Source: Pseudomonas oryzihabitans
GTDB taxonomy: Bacteria; Pseudomonadota; Gammaproteobacteria; Pseudomonadales; Pseudomonadaceae
Assembly: GCF_014522265.1 (NCBI RefSeq)
Contig: NZ_CP017024.1
Location: 4,040,501 to 4,104,500 of the forward strand
Direction: 5' to 3'
Length of the DNA: 64,000 nucleotides
Below the pieces are notes generated by a model that saw only the letters and a program-made list of their open reading frames with translations, was not told the origin of the DNA and did not search any database. Positions 22,535 through 33,192 of the stretch are shown here, one piece after another. Position 1 is the first letter of the stretch. The number at the start of each line of letters is the position of its first letter. The position numbers and the translations under genes are program-made.

Positions 22535-25500
22535 TCAGACCGCCCTGCGTCGACCCAGGCGCTCGCCCAGGCTGTCGAAGGCCAGGTAGATCACCGGGGT
22601 GGTGAACAGCGTCAGCACCTGGCTGACCAGCAGGCCGCCGACCATCACCAGGCCCAGCGGCTGGCGCAACTCGGCGCCGGCGCCGGTGGCCAGCATCAGC
22701 GGCACCGCGCCGAACAGCGCCGCCAGGGTGGTCATGAGGATCGGCCGGAATCTCAGCAGCGCCGCCTGGTAGATGGCCTCCTCCGGCTGCAGTCCCTGGT
22801 GGCGTTCGGCATCCAGGGCGAAGTCGATCATCATGATGGCGTTCTTCTTGACGATGCCGATCAGCAGGATGATGCCGATCACCGCGATCAGGCCGAGGTC
22901 ATTGCCGGTGAGCAGCAGCGCCAGCAGCGCGCCGATGGCCGCCGAGGGCAGCGTCGAGAGGATGGTCAGCGGATGGATGAAGCTCTCATAGAGCACCCCC
23001 AGGACGATATACATCACCACCACCGCCGCCAGGATCAAGAGCAGGGTACTGGACAGCGAAGCCTGGAAAGCCGCTGCCGCGCCCTGGTAGTGGGTATTGA
23101 TGCCCACCGGCAGGCCGATCTCCTGCTTGGCCGCGTCGATGGCCGCCACCGCGGCGCCCAGGGAAACGCCGCTGGCCAGGTTGAACGACAGGGTCACCGC
23201 CGGGAACTGGCTCAGGTGGTTGATCACCAGACGGGTCGGCCGCTGCTCCATCTTCACCAGGCTGGACAGCCGCACCGGGGCGCGACTGGTGTCCGTGGTG
23301 GTCTCGGAGTTGGTGGCCGTACCGGTGCCGCTGCTGCCGCTGGACGAGGAGCCACTGCCCGCCTTCACCCAGACCTGGCTGAGGGCATCCGGTCCCAGGC
23401 TGTCGGCGGCGGCGCTGGCCAGCACCACCCGGTACTGGTTGGCCTGGGTATAGATGGTCGAGATCTGCCGCTGACCGAGGGCGTCATAGAGGGCATCGGT
23501 AATGGCCGAGACCTGTACGCCGAGCCGCGCCGCGGCGTCGCGATCGATGGTCAGGTACAGCTGCAGCCCCTTGTTCTGCAGGTCGCTGGTGACATCGGTG
23601 AGTTCCGGGCGCTCTTGCAACGCCTCGATCAGGCGCGGCACCCAGGTGTCGAGCAGGCTGGCGTCGGGCGAGTCCAGACTCAGCTGGTACTGGGTCCGGC
23701 TGACCCGGTCCTCGACGCTGAGGTCTTGCACCGGCTGCATGTAGAGGGTGATGCCCACCACCTTGGCGACCGCGGGACGCAGGCGGTCGATCACTTCCTG
23801 GGCGGTGACGTCGCGCTCGCCCTGCGGCTTGAGGTTGATCTGCAGGCGACCGCTGTTGAGGGTGACGTTGTCACCGTCGACGCCGATATAGGAGGACAGA
23901 CTCGCCACCGCCGGGTCCTGCAGCACCACCTCGGCCAGTGCCTGCTGGCGCTCGCTCATGCCGCGGAAGGAGATCGACTGGGGCGCCTCGGTGATGCCCT
24001 GGATGGAACCGGTGTCCTGAGCCGGAAAGAAGCCCTTGGGCACCAGCAGGTAGAGCACCGCGGTGAGCACGAAGGTCGCCACCGCCAGCAGCAGCATCAG
24101 TGCCCGGTGCGCCAGCGACCAGCGCAGCGCGCGGCCATAGCCGGCGATCAGCCGCTCCAGCCAGACCAGTTGGTGCTCGCCCGCCTCCTCGCGCTTGAGC
24201 AGCCGCGCGCACATCATCGGTGTCAGGGTAAGGGAGATCACCAGGGAGATGAGGATGGCCACCGCCAGGGTGATGGCGAATTCACGGAACAGCCGGCCGA
24301 CCACGTCCTGCATGAACAGCAGCGGGATGAGCACCGCGATCAGCGAAACGGTCAGGGACACCAGGGTGAAACCGATCTGGCGGGCGCCCTTGAGCGCCGC
24401 TTCCATGGGTGTGGCGCCCTCTTCCAGATGCCGGGAGATGTTTTCCAGCATGACGATGGCATCGTCGACGACGAAGCCGGTGGCGATGGTCAGGGCCATC
24501 AGCGACAGGTTGTTCAGCGAGAAGCCGGCCAGGTACATGGCGCCGAAGGTGCCGATCAGCGACAGCGGCACCGTGACCGAGGGAATCAGGGTGGCGCTGA
24601 ACCGGCGCAGGAAGACGAAGGTGACCATCACCACCAGTCCTACCGCCAGCAGCATCTCGTGCTGGACGTCGGTGACCGCGGCGCGGATGGTCTCGGTACG
24701 GTCGCTGAGCACGGCGATGTCGAGACCGGCCGGCAGGCTTTCCCTGAGGCTGGGCAAGAGCGCCTGGATGCGATCCACGGTCTGGATGACGTTGGCACCC
24801 GGCTGGCGCTGAACGTTGACCAGGATGGCACCGCTGCGATTGGCCCAGGCAGCCAGGCGGTCGTTTTCCGCACCCTGGGCGATGGTGGCCACGTCACCCA
24901 GGCGCAGGGCGCCGTTGTCGGCGTAGTTGAGGATCAGGTCGCCATACGCCTTGGGATCGCGCAACTGGTCGTTGGCGTCCAGGGTGGCGACCCGGGTGGG
25001 GCCGTCGAAGCTGCCCTTGGGCTGGTTGGTGTTCTCGCTGGTGACCAGGCTGCGCACATCGGCCAGGGTCAGGTTGTGGGCCGCGAGCTTGTCCGGATCG
25101 ACCTGGATGCGCACCGCCGGGCGCTGGCCGCCGGCGAGGCTGACCATACCGACCCCGGTCACCTGGGCGAGCTTCTGCGCCATGCGGGTGTCGACCAGGT
25201 CGTAGAGCGTGGGCAGCGGCAGCGTCCTGGAGCTGATCGCCAGGGTGACGATAGGCGTATCGGCCGGATTGACCTTGTTGTACACCGGTGGTGCCGGCAG
25301 ATCGTTGGGCAGCAGGTTGTTGGCCGCATTGATCGCGGCCTGGACTTCCTGTTCGGCGACCGACAGGTCCAGTTCCAGGTTGAATCTGAGGGTGATGACC
25401 GAGGCACCACCAGAGCTGGTCGAGGCCATCTGCGACAGGCCCGGCATCTGGCCGAACTGACGCTCCAGCGGCGCGGTGACAGCGCTGGTCATGACATCGG

Positions 25501-25666
25501 GGCTGGCACCGGGATAGAGGGTGAGCACGCGGATGGTGGGATAGTCCACCTGCGGCAAGGCCGCCACCGGCAGCAGACGATAGGCCAGCAGACCGGCGAT
25601 GAGCAGCGCCACCATCAACAGGGTGGTGGCGACCGGGCGCAGGATGAAGGGGCGCGAGATATCCAT
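22535..25666 (-). CDS. muxB: RND efflux pump inner-membrane protein MuxB
   Basis: A 1043-residue MdtB-like RND transporter: [18 protein letters not shown] start, [18 protein letters not shown], helix-4 [17 protein letters not shown] with the two proton-relay Asp residues, and [18 protein letters not shown] in the second half. A Ser/Gly-rich linker (about 759-775, [18 protein letters not shown]) sits in the second periplasmic loop and is longer than I expect in the family. It follows muxA by nine bases. Confidence 0.95.
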   Translation of the reverse strand: MDISRPFILRPVATTLLMVALLIAGLLAYRLLPVAALPQVDYPTIRVLTLYPGASPDVMTSAVTAPLERQFGQMPGLSQMASTSSGGASVITLRFNLELDLSVAEQEVQAAINAANNLLPNDLPAPPVYNKVNPADTPIVTLAISSRTLPLPTLYDLVDTRMAQKLAQVTGVGMVSLAGGQRPAVRIQVDPDKLAAHNLTLADVRSLVTSENTNQPKGSFDGPTRVATLDANDQLRDPKAYGDLILNYADNGALRLGDVATIAQGAENDRLAAWANRSGAILVNVQRQPGANVIQTVDRIQALLPSLRESLPAGLDIAVLSDRTETIRAAVTDVQHEMLLAVGLVVMVTFVFLRRFSATLIPSVTVPLSLIGTFGAMYLAGFSLNNLSLMALTIATGFVVDDAIVMLENISRHLEEGATPMEAALKGARQIGFTLVSLTVSLIAVLIPLLFMQDVVGRLFREFAITLAVAILISLVISLTLTPMMCARLLKREEAGEHQLVWLERLIAGYGRALRWSLAHRALMLLLAVATFVLTAVLYLLVPKGFFPAQDTGSIQGITEAPQSISFRGMSERQQALAEVVLQDPAVASLSSYIGVDGDNVTLNSGRLQINLKPQGERDVTAQEVIDRLRPAVAKVVGITLYMQPVQDLSVEDRVSRTQYQLSLDSPDASLLDTWVPRLIEALQERPELTDVTSDLQNKGLQLYLTIDRDAAARLGVQVSAITDALYDALGQRQISTIYTQANQYRVVLASAAADSLGPDALSQVWVKAGSGSSSSGSSGTGTATNSETTTDTSRAPVRLSSLVKMEQRPTRLVINHLSQFPAVTLSFNLASGVSLGAAVAAIDAAKQEIGLPVGINTHYQGAAAAFQASLSSTLLLILAAVVVMYIVLGVLYESFIHPLTILSTLPSAAIGALLALLLTGNDLGLIAVIGIILLIGIVKKNAIMMIDFALDAERHQGLQPEEAIYQAALLRFRPILMTTLAALFGAVPLMLATGAGAELRQPLGLVMVGGLLVSQVLTLFTTPVIYLAFDSLGERLGRRRAV

Positions 25667-25675
25667 CGCGGCCGA

Positions 25676-26911
25676 TCAGCCCTGGGTCTTGCCGGGCTTG
25701 CGTACCGCCGGCTTGGCCGGTTCGCTGGGCGCCGCCGAAGCCCCGGTGACCACCTCCACCTCGTTGCCCTCGCGCAGCCGATCGGTGCCTTCGGTCACCA
25801 CCCGGTCGCCAGCGGCCAGGCCTTCGGTAACCACGGTCAGGCTGCCGTCATCCGGGCCCAGCTTGAGGCTGCGCACCTGGATCTTGTTGTCGGGCCCCAC
25901 CACGTAGGCGAAGGTGCCATTGGAGCCGAACTGGATGGCTGCCGAAGGCACCACCAGCGCCTGGTCCAGCACCTGTTCGCGCACCCGTACGGTCACGAAC
26001 TGATTGGGGAACAGCGCCTCGTCGCCGTTGGCGAAGCGGGCGCGGAACTTGAGGGTGCCGGTGGCGGTGTCGATCTGGTTATCGAAGCTCTGCAGGGTGC
26101 CATCGGCGACCTTGCGCGAGCCACCGCGATCCCAGGCTTCGACCGCCAGGGTCTGGCCGGCGCGGGCGCGCTTGAGCAGCTCGCCGAGCTGGCTTTCCGG
26201 CAGGGTGAAGACCACCGAGATCGGCTGGGTCTGGGTGATCACGGCCACCACGGTGCTGTCGTTGGCGGACAGCAGGTTGCCGCCGTCGAGCTGGCGCAGG
26301 CCGACGCGCCCGGCGATGGGCGCCTTGATCTGGGTGAAGGCCAGATTCAGCTTGGCATCGGCCACCGCCGCCTGGCTGTTCTTGAGGGTGCCGCGGTACT
26401 GGTTGACCAGGGCTTCCTGGGTATCCAGCGTCTGTTTGGCGATGCTGTCTTCACGGAACAGACCCTGGTAGCGCTTGAGGTCCAGCTCGGCATTGCGCAG
26501 CTGCGCCTGATTCTGCTGCAGGGTGCCTTCGGCCTGCTGCAGCGCCACCTGATAGGGTCGTGGATCTATGGTAGCCAACAGGTCGCCGGCCTTGACCTTC
26601 TGGCCTTCGTCGAAGGCGACGCGTACCAGCTCGCCGGCGACCCGGGTGCGCACATTGACGGTATTGAGGGCCGTCACCGTACCGATGGACTTGCGCACGA
26701 TGGGAAAGCTGCGCTGCTCCACCGCCACCACCCGTACCGGAGTCGGACCGGTCATGCCGAAGGGCGAGCGCGCGCCCCTGCCGGCGGCGGCCTCGCCCTT
26801 CTGTCCGTGCTGGTGATACCAATACCAGCCACCCGCGGCCGCCAGCGCCACGAGGACGAGCAGCCAGACCAGTCGGCGACGGGAGGAAGAGCGAGGCGAA
26901 GAGTCGGACAT
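25676..26911 (-). CDS. muxA: RND efflux membrane-fusion protein MuxA
   Basis: The periplasmic adaptor (411 residues from ATG 26911). An arginine-rich start and one membrane anchor (about 13-31, LVWLLVLVALAAAGGWYW) precede the lipoyl/hairpin/beta-barrel parts: TVNVRTRVAGELVRVAFDEGQKV, the mirror lipoyl half FTQIKAPIAGRVG, and YVVGPDNKIQVR in the membrane-proximal domain. ATG 26911 (MSDSS) resembles known MuxA starts, although neither it nor a GTG at 26926 has a good Shine-Dalgarno. It is the first gene of muxABC-opmB. Confidence 0.92.
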   Translation of the reverse strand: MSDSSPRSSSRRRLVWLLVLVALAAAGGWYWYHQHGQKGEAAAGRGARSPFGMTGPTPVRVVAVEQRSFPIVRKSIGTVTALNTVNVRTRVAGELVRVAFDEGQKVKAGDLLATIDPRPYQVALQQAEGTLQQNQAQLRNAELDLKRYQGLFREDSIAKQTLDTQEALVNQYRGTLKNSQAAVADAKLNLAFTQIKAPIAGRVGLRQLDGGNLLSANDSTVVAVITQTQPISVVFTLPESQLGELLKRARAGQTLAVEAWDRGGSRKVADGTLQSFDNQIDTATGTLKFRARFANGDEALFPNQFVTVRVREQVLDQALVVPSAAIQFGSNGTFAYVVGPDNKIQVRSLKLGPDDGSLTVVTEGLAAGDRVVTEGTDRLREGNEVEVVTGASAAPSEPAKPAVRKPGKTQG

Positions 26912-26997
26912 CGAGAATACGTACACGCTGGGAAAGACGGAAGATAAGCAGTAGCGAGACGGCTAACCAGCCCCTTTACTGCGTTTTTACCTAAAGC

Positions 26998-27033
26998 AAA
27001 ACGGGCAGGCACGAGAGGCGCCTGCCCGTTTCG
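26998..27033 (-). terminator. Intrinsic terminator after tpx
   Basis: A perfect 12-bp stem AAACGGGCAGGC/GCCTGCCCGTTT with a nine-base loop lies just beyond the tpx stop; on the minus strand it is followed by TTTTGCTTT. Confidence 0.8.
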
Positions 27034-27069
27034 AAGCACCCACCGCACTGGGCGTTGGGTCGTCGGCGA

Positions 27070-27569
27070 TCAGCCGAGAACGGCGAGTGCCGCCGCGTAA
27101 TCCGGCTCCTGGCCGATCTCGGGCACCAGCTCGCTGTGCAGCACCCTGTCCTGCTCGTCCAGCACGACCACGGCGCGGGCGGCCAGGCCTTGCAGCGGAC
27201 CACTGGCCAGGGCGACGCCATAGTCCTGGAGGAATTCGGCACCACGCAGGGTGGAGAGGTTCACGACCTTCTCCAGGCCTTCAGCGCCGCAGAAACGCTT
27301 CTGGGCGAACGGCAGGTCGGCGGAGATGCACAGCACCACGGTGTTATCCAGCTTGTCGACTTCGGAGTTGAACTTGCGTACCGAGGTCGCGCAGGTCGGG
27401 GTATCGACGCTGGGGAAGATGTTGAGCACCTTGCGCTTGCCGGCGAGGCTGGCCAGGGTGACGTCCTGCAGATCACCATTGACCAGGCTGAAGGCCGGGC
27501 CTGTTGCCCAGGCTGCGGCAGGCTGCCTTGCACGTCGACCGGGTTGCCACGCAAATTGACGGTTGCCAT
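27070..27569 (-). pseudogene. tpx: Thiol peroxidase tpx with a -1 frameshift
   Basis: Tpx is a periplasm- or cytosol-located peroxiredoxin reducing alkyl hydroperoxides. Two adjoining frames together give a normal Tpx: from ATG 27569 ([21 protein letters not shown] six bases upstream) to about residue 26, then the second frame carrying the rest, with the peroxidatic Cys in DTPTCATSV and the resolving Cys in [10 protein letters not shown]. The join lies at 27497-27499, where GGG on the plus strand should be GGGG. As read, the protein would be truncated before the active site. An assembly error is as likely as a true mutation. Confidence 0.9.
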
Positions 27570-27648
27570 GAACTGCTCCTTTCTCATGAGACGGGACAGG
27601 GAGTAAACACGTTTTCCGCAGGCGATCAAAGCGTTACGCGCCCCGGCT

Positions 27649-30600
27649 TCAAAAATCGCGGCGATAGAAGAAATCCAGGGAATTGGCGAGACCGCTGGCG
27701 ATCTCCAGATAGAGCCGCCGGGTGAGCTGGTAGCGCAGGGCGACGGTGTTCGCCGAAGCGAACACCCCGACCCCATAACGCACCGACAGCCTGTCGGTCA
27801 GGTTGCCCGAGGCCACCACGCTGGTCTTGTCCCCCGAACCCGCCGTATCCAGCTGGAAGTTCTGGATGCCCAACCGCTGCGCCAGGGCACCCGCGGTGCC
27901 GGAACTGCCGGCCAGGCCCAGGGCCAGCGCCGCCTGGCCGAGCACGTTGTTGTCCCCTTCGCTACCGCTGGACAGCGGGCGGCCCAGGACCAGGTAGGCC
28001 AGCGCCTGCTCCTGGCTCATGCTCGGCTCGGAAAACACCTCGATACGGGGCTGCTGGGCAAAGCCCGAGAGCCGCAGGCCCGCGGTGACATTTTGCTCCT
28101 GCACCACCCGCACGGCTTCCACGTCGATATAGGGCTGGGCGATGGGGCCCTGGAAGAACAGCCGGGCGCGTCTCATGGTCAGGCGCTGACCGTAGGCGTT
28201 GTAGCGTCCGTTGCGCAGATTCAGCTCGCCGCGGGTGTCGAGGTTGTCGCCGATGTGTACCTTGCCGACGATCTCGGCGGACAACCCGAAGGCATCGAAG
28301 GTGAGCTTGTCGGAACCGACCAGCACATCGACGTCCATGGCGATCTGCATGGCCTGCTGCCTGGCAGGCGCTTCCTGGCCGACGATGACGGCATCGTCCG
28401 ACACCTTGACCGTGGACGGCGGCAGCTGCTGGACCCGGATGCGCCCGCGCGGCATCCGCACCTCACCGGCCAGGGCCAGACGACCATCCTTCATCAGGAT
28501 CTTGAGATTGGGCGCCACTTCCAGCTGGGCATAGGGCTCGACGTTGACCGGCAGCCTGTCGCCGGTGACCGCCACGTTGACGTCCAGGCCATTGGCCCAA
28601 CCGACGCTACCCCGGATCTGGCCACGCCCCTGGGGTCCGCTGCGCCAGCCGCCATCGAGCACGGCGCTATCGCCCTGGATGCGGGCGGTCAGACCGAGAT
28701 CCTGCAGGCGCGTTGGCACGCTGCCACCGCCGATGTCGCCACCGCTGAGCTGGAGCTGACCATTGACGCGGGGTTGCAGCAGCGTCCCTCCCAGTTCGCC
28801 GGCGCCATTGATCTTGCCTTCGAGGTGTTCGATGCCTTCGACGAAGGCCTTGCCCAGGGCCAGATTCAGGCCCTGCAACTGGAAACGACCGGTCAGTGCC
28901 TGGCTCGGATCGCGGGGATCCAGGCGGGCCTGGACGTCGAGCCGGCCCAGATCGGCACTGGCCAGGCGCACCTGGGTGTCGACCTGCTGCGGCTTCAGGG
29001 CGCTGGTGACGTCCAGGCTGTCGTAGCTGAAGGTCTGCCACTGACCGGCAGCGTCGCGCAGCCTGAGGCTGCCGCGCCCGGCCTGGAGGCGGATTTCGCC
29101 ATCGGGTCCGGCCTTGGACAGGCGCAGGTCGACGTCGCCGTCGAGGGTGCCTTGCCAGGCCAGCTCCGGCGGTAGCAGCGGTTGCAGACTGGCGAGCGGG
29201 AAGGCGCGCAGGTGCCAGGCGAGGCGGGTATCGGGCAGCAGTTGCTGATCGTCGCCACAGAGGCTGGCCGCACCGTAACGCCAGCAGTGGCGGCCCAGCT
29301 CCAGGCGCCCGTCGACCAGGCGCTCGATGCGTGCCGGACTCTGCAGCGACCAGTTCTGGCCACTGGCGGCGACCGAGCCACGCGCCAGCTGACCCTTCCA
29401 GTCCCCGTTGTCGGCCAGCGTGCCACCTGCTGCGAGCATCAGGTTCAGTTGCGACCCCTTGAGCGAGAGATCTGCCTGCTGCTGACGACGATCACCCTGC
29501 CCCTGCAGGCGCAGGACACCGAAATCACGACCAGCGGCCTGCAGCCCCTGGGCGGTAAGGTCCAGGGTGCCGCGTTGGCGATCATCCAGGTTGGCGGCCA
29601 GCGCGAGGCTGCTGATGCGGTTGTCGGCATAGGCCAGCTGGCGACCGTCGAGGCGCAACTGACCGGCAGGGGCCTTGAGGGTCCCGGCCACGTCCAGGCG
29701 GCCCTGGGCGCTTCCGGAAAGGTCGGGCCAGAGCTGGGCCAGGCGGCGCAGGTCCAGCTGGAGCTGACCTTGCAGACGCTGGTCGAGAGCGCCCTGCCCC
29801 TGAATCCGATTGTCACCCAGGCGAATGTCGAGCTCGGATACCTGCCACTGCTCGCCGGCGCCCTTGGCCTTGGCCGCCAGCACGGCCGGCTGGTTGCGCA
29901 GTCGACCCTTGAGGTCCAGATCGGCATCCAGCTGCAGGCGCCCATCCTTGAAGGCGCCCGAACTGCGCAGCGGACCGCCCAGGCTGCCGGGCAGCTGGGC
30001 TACCCAGAAGGCCGGATCGAGGCGGCTCAGGTCCAGGGCCACCTGCCAGCTGACGCCGTCGGTGAAGCCCAAATTGACCTTGCCCTGCGCCCGCCCCTGG
30101 CCAGCCTGGAGATCCAGCGATGGCAGATTGAGCTGAGTGGTGTCGCCACTGAAGGGGGTGGCCAGGGTGAAGGCGCCGGCCGGGCCGGTGGCGGCGGCCT
30201 TGAGATTGCCCAGGTAGGCGCCGTCCCGGTAGGCCACCTCGCCTTGCAGGCGCTGCAGACTCACCGGTGGCTCCGCCATGGGATACAGCCGCCGCCAGGG
30301 GAAATCACGCCAATCCAGCGTGGCATCGGCGGCCAGTCCCTGGTGCCAGTCGACCTGTCCGGCCAGTGCCACGCGCTGTTCGGGCGCGGCCTGCAAGCGC
30401 AGCGCCGCGATGCGCGCGCCCTGGGCATCGACGCGGCCATCCAGATTCAGCTCCACCGGACCGCCCTCGCCCGGCAACCGGGCCTGGCCGACCAGGGCGT
30501 AGCCCGCGGCCAGGTCGCCCCGTGCGGTCAGCTTGAGATCGTTGAGCCGCAGGGTATCGGGCAGGCTGGCGGCCGCCTTGAAGCCATCGGCCACCAGCTG

Positions 30601-31341
30601 CAGGTCGGCCGGGACGTTTTCCACCAGCGGCTGCACCGTGCCGGTCAGGCGTCCGGGCAGATAGCCGCTGCTGTCAGCCTCCAGGTGCAAGGTCTTCTGC
30701 AATTCACCGTCCAGCTTGAGCGCCAGCGACCAGGGCGCGGCCTCCGGCGCGGGCAGACCCAGGGTGCCCTGCAACTGCAGCGGCCAGGCGCCACTCGGTT
30801 GCAGCTGGCCATGGATATCCATGGTGATGCCGTGGGCCAGGCCGGCCAGCCGCTCGATGACGATGCCCTCAGCCTGCCAGCGCGCCTGGAGTGCCAGGTC
30901 GCGAGCCTGTTCGGCGCCGTTGTAGCGGATTTCGCCGATTCGCACCTCGCCCAGCTGCACCCCCAGCGGCAAGCCGAGGCTGGGCAACTGGATGGGCCCG
31001 TTTTGCTCGGGCGTAGGCTCGGGACTGGGCGCCTGGTCGATGGCGATGCGCGAAGCGACCAAGGTATCGATGCACAGCTGCAATCTGAGCAGGCAGCCGG
31101 GTCGCCAGGCGAATTCGGGCGCCTCGACCGTCACCCGGGTAGCACCACCGTCCCACACCAGCTGCCGGGCTTGCCAGTGGCCACCGAGGCGACCCTGGAA
31201 ATCGCTCAGGGTCAGACCAGGAACGTGATCCAGCACCAGGCGGCCGATACTGCCGTTACCCAGCATCAGGGCCAGCAACAGAACTAGGGCGCCCAGCAGG
31301 GCCGCCAGTACACCGAGGATGACACCGCCTACCGACTTCAC
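27649..31341 (-). CDS. tamB: Translocation and assembly module inner component TamB
   Basis: A 1230-residue TamB/DUF490 protein: N-terminal membrane anchor (about 5-28, VILGVLAALLGALVLLLALML), a very long beta-taco body of repeating strands, and the conserved C-terminal DUF490 part (RGELNLRNGRYNAYGQ, GPIAQPYIDVEA, LAYLVLGRPL) ending in an aromatic DFFYRRDF. It bridges inner membrane and TamA and is implicated in outer-membrane protein insertion and phospholipid transport. The start overlaps the tamA stop (ATGA). Confidence 0.94.
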   Translation of the reverse strand: MKSVGGVILGVLAALLGALVLLLALMLGNGSIGRLVLDHVPGLTLSDFQGRLGGHWQARQLVWDGGATRVTVEAPEFAWRPGCLLRLQLCIDTLVASRIAIDQAPSPEPTPEQNGPIQLPSLGLPLGVQLGEVRIGEIRYNGAEQARDLALQARWQAEGIVIERLAGLAHGITMDIHGQLQPSGAWPLQLQGTLGLPAPEAAPWSLALKLDGELQKTLHLEADSSGYLPGRLTGTVQPLVENVPADLQLVADGFKAAASLPDTLRLNDLKLTARGDLAAGYALVGQARLPGEGGPVELNLDGRVDAQGARIAALRLQAAPEQRVALAGQVDWHQGLAADATLDWRDFPWRRLYPMAEPPVSLQRLQGEVAYRDGAYLGNLKAAATGPAGAFTLATPFSGDTTQLNLPSLDLQAGQGRAQGKVNLGFTDGVSWQVALDLSRLDPAFWVAQLPGSLGGPLRSSGAFKDGRLQLDADLDLKGRLRNQPAVLAAKAKGAGEQWQVSELDIRLGDNRIQGQGALDQRLQGQLQLDLRRLAQLWPDLSGSAQGRLDVAGTLKAPAGQLRLDGRQLAYADNRISSLALAANLDDRQRGTLDLTAQGLQAAGRDFGVLRLQGQGDRRQQQADLSLKGSQLNLMLAAGGTLADNGDWKGQLARGSVAASGQNWSLQSPARIERLVDGRLELGRHCWRYGAASLCGDDQQLLPDTRLAWHLRAFPLASLQPLLPPELAWQGTLDGDVDLRLSKAGPDGEIRLQAGRGSLRLRDAAGQWQTFSYDSLDVTSALKPQQVDTQVRLASADLGRLDVQARLDPRDPSQALTGRFQLQGLNLALGKAFVEGIEHLEGKINGAGELGGTLLQPRVNGQLQLSGGDIGGGSVPTRLQDLGLTARIQGDSAVLDGGWRSGPQGRGQIRGSVGWANGLDVNVAVTGDRLPVNVEPYAQLEVAPNLKILMKDGRLALAGEVRMPRGRIRVQQLPPSTVKVSDDAVIVGQEAPARQQAMQIAMDVDVLVGSDKLTFDAFGLSAEIVGKVHIGDNLDTRGELNLRNGRYNAYGQRLTMRRARLFFQGPIAQPYIDVEAVRVVQEQNVTAGLRLSGFAQQPRIEVFSEPSMSQEQALAYLVLGRPLSSGSEGDNNVLGQAALALGLAGSSGTAGALAQRLGIQNFQLDTAGSGDKTSVVASGNLTDRLSVRYGVGVFASANTVALRYQLTRRLYLEIASGLANSLDFFYRRDF

Positions 31342-33071
31342 AGCTCAGGCCCTATGGAAAAGTGCAGGCGGATGCCGCCGGGTTCGTCGAGACCGTGGGC
31401 CAGGTCCACACGGATCGGTCCTACCGGCGAGACCCAGCGCACGCCCACGCCGACGCTGGTCTTGAGCTCGTAATTGTTGAGGTCGTTGAAGGCGCTGCCC
31501 TGGTCGATGAAGGTGGCCAGCCGCCATTTGTCGCGCAGGGGATACTGGTATTCGACCCCACCGGCGACCAGGTAGCGACCGCCCACGTAGTCGCCCTCAT
31601 CGTTTTCCGGCGACAGGGTCTGGTAGTCGTAGCCGCGAACGCTCTGATCGCCGCCGGCGAAGAAGCGCAGCGACGGCGGGACCTTGTTGTAGCCGTTGGT
31701 GAAGTTGCCACCCAGTTGCAGGCGCCCGAGAAAGCGGTGCCCGTCGCCCACGGTGATCAGCCCACGGGCCAGCGCCGTGGCATGGATCATGTTGGCATCC
31801 GAGAGCAGTCCTTCCTTCGCCGCCGACACGCCGAATTGCAGACGGTAGCCGCGATTGGGGTCGATGCGGTTGTCGCTGCGCAGCAGGGAGAAATCCACCC
31901 CGGGCATCACCAGATTGGAGGTGCCCTCGTCATTACCCAGCCGATAGCTTTCGTTGCGCCACTTGAGCGAGAGCACCCGCTCCCAGCCGTTGGGAAACTT
32001 GCGATGCCACTCGGGGCCCACGGTCAGCAACTGGCTGAGGGAGTCGTCGTTGGCGATCTGCTCGTACTGGTAGCCGCCAGCGAAGCGGAACTTGTCATTG
32101 ATCGGGTCCTGCCCGGGAATGTCGTACCAGGTGGCAATGCTCTGGCGTGGCGCCGACAACTCCGCTTCCGCACCCAGGCTGTGCCCCTGGGGATTGAGCC
32201 AGTGGTTTTCCCAGGTGAATCTCAGCCGTGGGCCGACATCGGTGGAATAGCCGGGGCCGAAGCCGAAGGTCCGTGGCTTGCGGGTCCGCAGCGTGACCGT
32301 CACCGGCACCTCGGCGGCGCCTTCCTGCTTGGGATAGGTGTCAAGCCGTGCGCCATCGAAGAAGCCGCTGGCCAGCAGGTTGCTCTGGAAGTCGGCGATC
32401 AGCTCGGAATCGTAGGGCGTGCCCTGGGCAAAAGGCACCATGCGCTGGAGCAGATCGGGATCGAAGGGCGCATCCCCTTCGAAGGACACCTTGCCAAGGA
32501 CAAAGCGTGGCCCGCTGGCGAACACCAGGGCGATATCGGCAAAGCCGGTGGCGGGATCGATACGCAGCTGATGCTGGGTGAAGGTGCCACGAAAGAAGCC
32601 ATACCGCTGCGCCTGGTTCTGGATCAGGCTCTTGGCGTCTTCGTAGAGACCCTGGTTCAGCGGCTGGCCCGCCTTGAGCCCGGCCGGAACCGGCTGGCGA
32701 AAGGCGCGCAACTCGCGCGCCGGACCTTCGATGCGGATATCGACGTTGCGCAGCCTGACCGGCTCGCCCGGCCGTACCTCGACCACCAGCCGTGGCGTCT
32801 CCCCCGGCTCGACCCGGGTCTCGATCTGCGCGTGGTAGTAGCCGAGTGCCTGGGCGGCCTGTTCGGCCTGCCGTTCCGTCGCCGGACGCAGGCGCTGCAG
32901 CCCGGCGACATCCCGTCCCTCGACCGAGCCGATATAGGCCTGGATGTTGTCTCGCAACGCGTTGTTGGCGGGTTGGACGCGAACGCTGACTTCGGCCGGT
33001 GCCGCCCAGGCCACGCCGTGCAGACAACAAATTCCAATCAGGGCGCGGCGTAGAGCGTTCGGCTTATTCAT
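31338..33071 (-). CDS. tamA: Outer-membrane assembly factor TamA (Omp85 family)
   Basis: A 577-residue Omp85 protein: signal peptide (to about 23, VAWAAP), three POTRA domains (about 25-265), and a 16-strand barrel (about 270-577) with the FRFAGGYQYE and GGDQSVRGYDYQ (VRGY/F loop 6) signatures. It ends in PEL rather than the usual Phe. It is co-translated with tamB and diverges from xthA across a 121-bp promoter region. Confidence 0.94.
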   Translation of the reverse strand: MNKPNALRRALIGICCLHGVAWAAPAEVSVRVQPANNALRDNIQAYIGSVEGRDVAGLQRLRPATERQAEQAAQALGYYHAQIETRVEPGETPRLVVEVRPGEPVRLRNVDIRIEGPARELRAFRQPVPAGLKAGQPLNQGLYEDAKSLIQNQAQRYGFFRGTFTQHQLRIDPATGFADIALVFASGPRFVLGKVSFEGDAPFDPDLLQRMVPFAQGTPYDSELIADFQSNLLASGFFDGARLDTYPKQEGAAEVPVTVTLRTRKPRTFGFGPGYSTDVGPRLRFTWENHWLNPQGHSLGAEAELSAPRQSIATWYDIPGQDPINDKFRFAGGYQYEQIANDDSLSQLLTVGPEWHRKFPNGWERVLSLKWRNESYRLGNDEGTSNLVMPGVDFSLLRSDNRIDPNRGYRLQFGVSAAKEGLLSDANMIHATALARGLITVGDGHRFLGRLQLGGNFTNGYNKVPPSLRFFAGGDQSVRGYDYQTLSPENDEGDYVGGRYLVAGGVEYQYPLRDKWRLATFIDQGSAFNDLNNYELKTSVGVGVRWVSPVGPIRVDLAHGLDEPGGIRLHFSIGPEL

Positions 33072-33192
33072 ACAGGGATGCTAACGGGCGTTGCGCTGTG
33101 AGACAAACGGGAGTGGCCAGGGTTCGCCAGGTGGCCGTTTCGGCAAGAAGCTTTCTGCTAGGCTAGGGCCATCCACGTTTCGGGAGGGTGTC

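Noticed and set aside
19963..26947. Very long open frames (880 and 1593 codons) on the plus strand across the mux operon
   Set aside because: Shadows of muxA, muxB and muxC caused by high third-position GC; no recognisable domain, and mux genes are unambiguous.
31362..33053. 563-codon frame antisense to tamA, and 701-codon frame antisense to tamB
   Set aside because: Low-complexity shadow translations; the tamA/tamB domains are clear.
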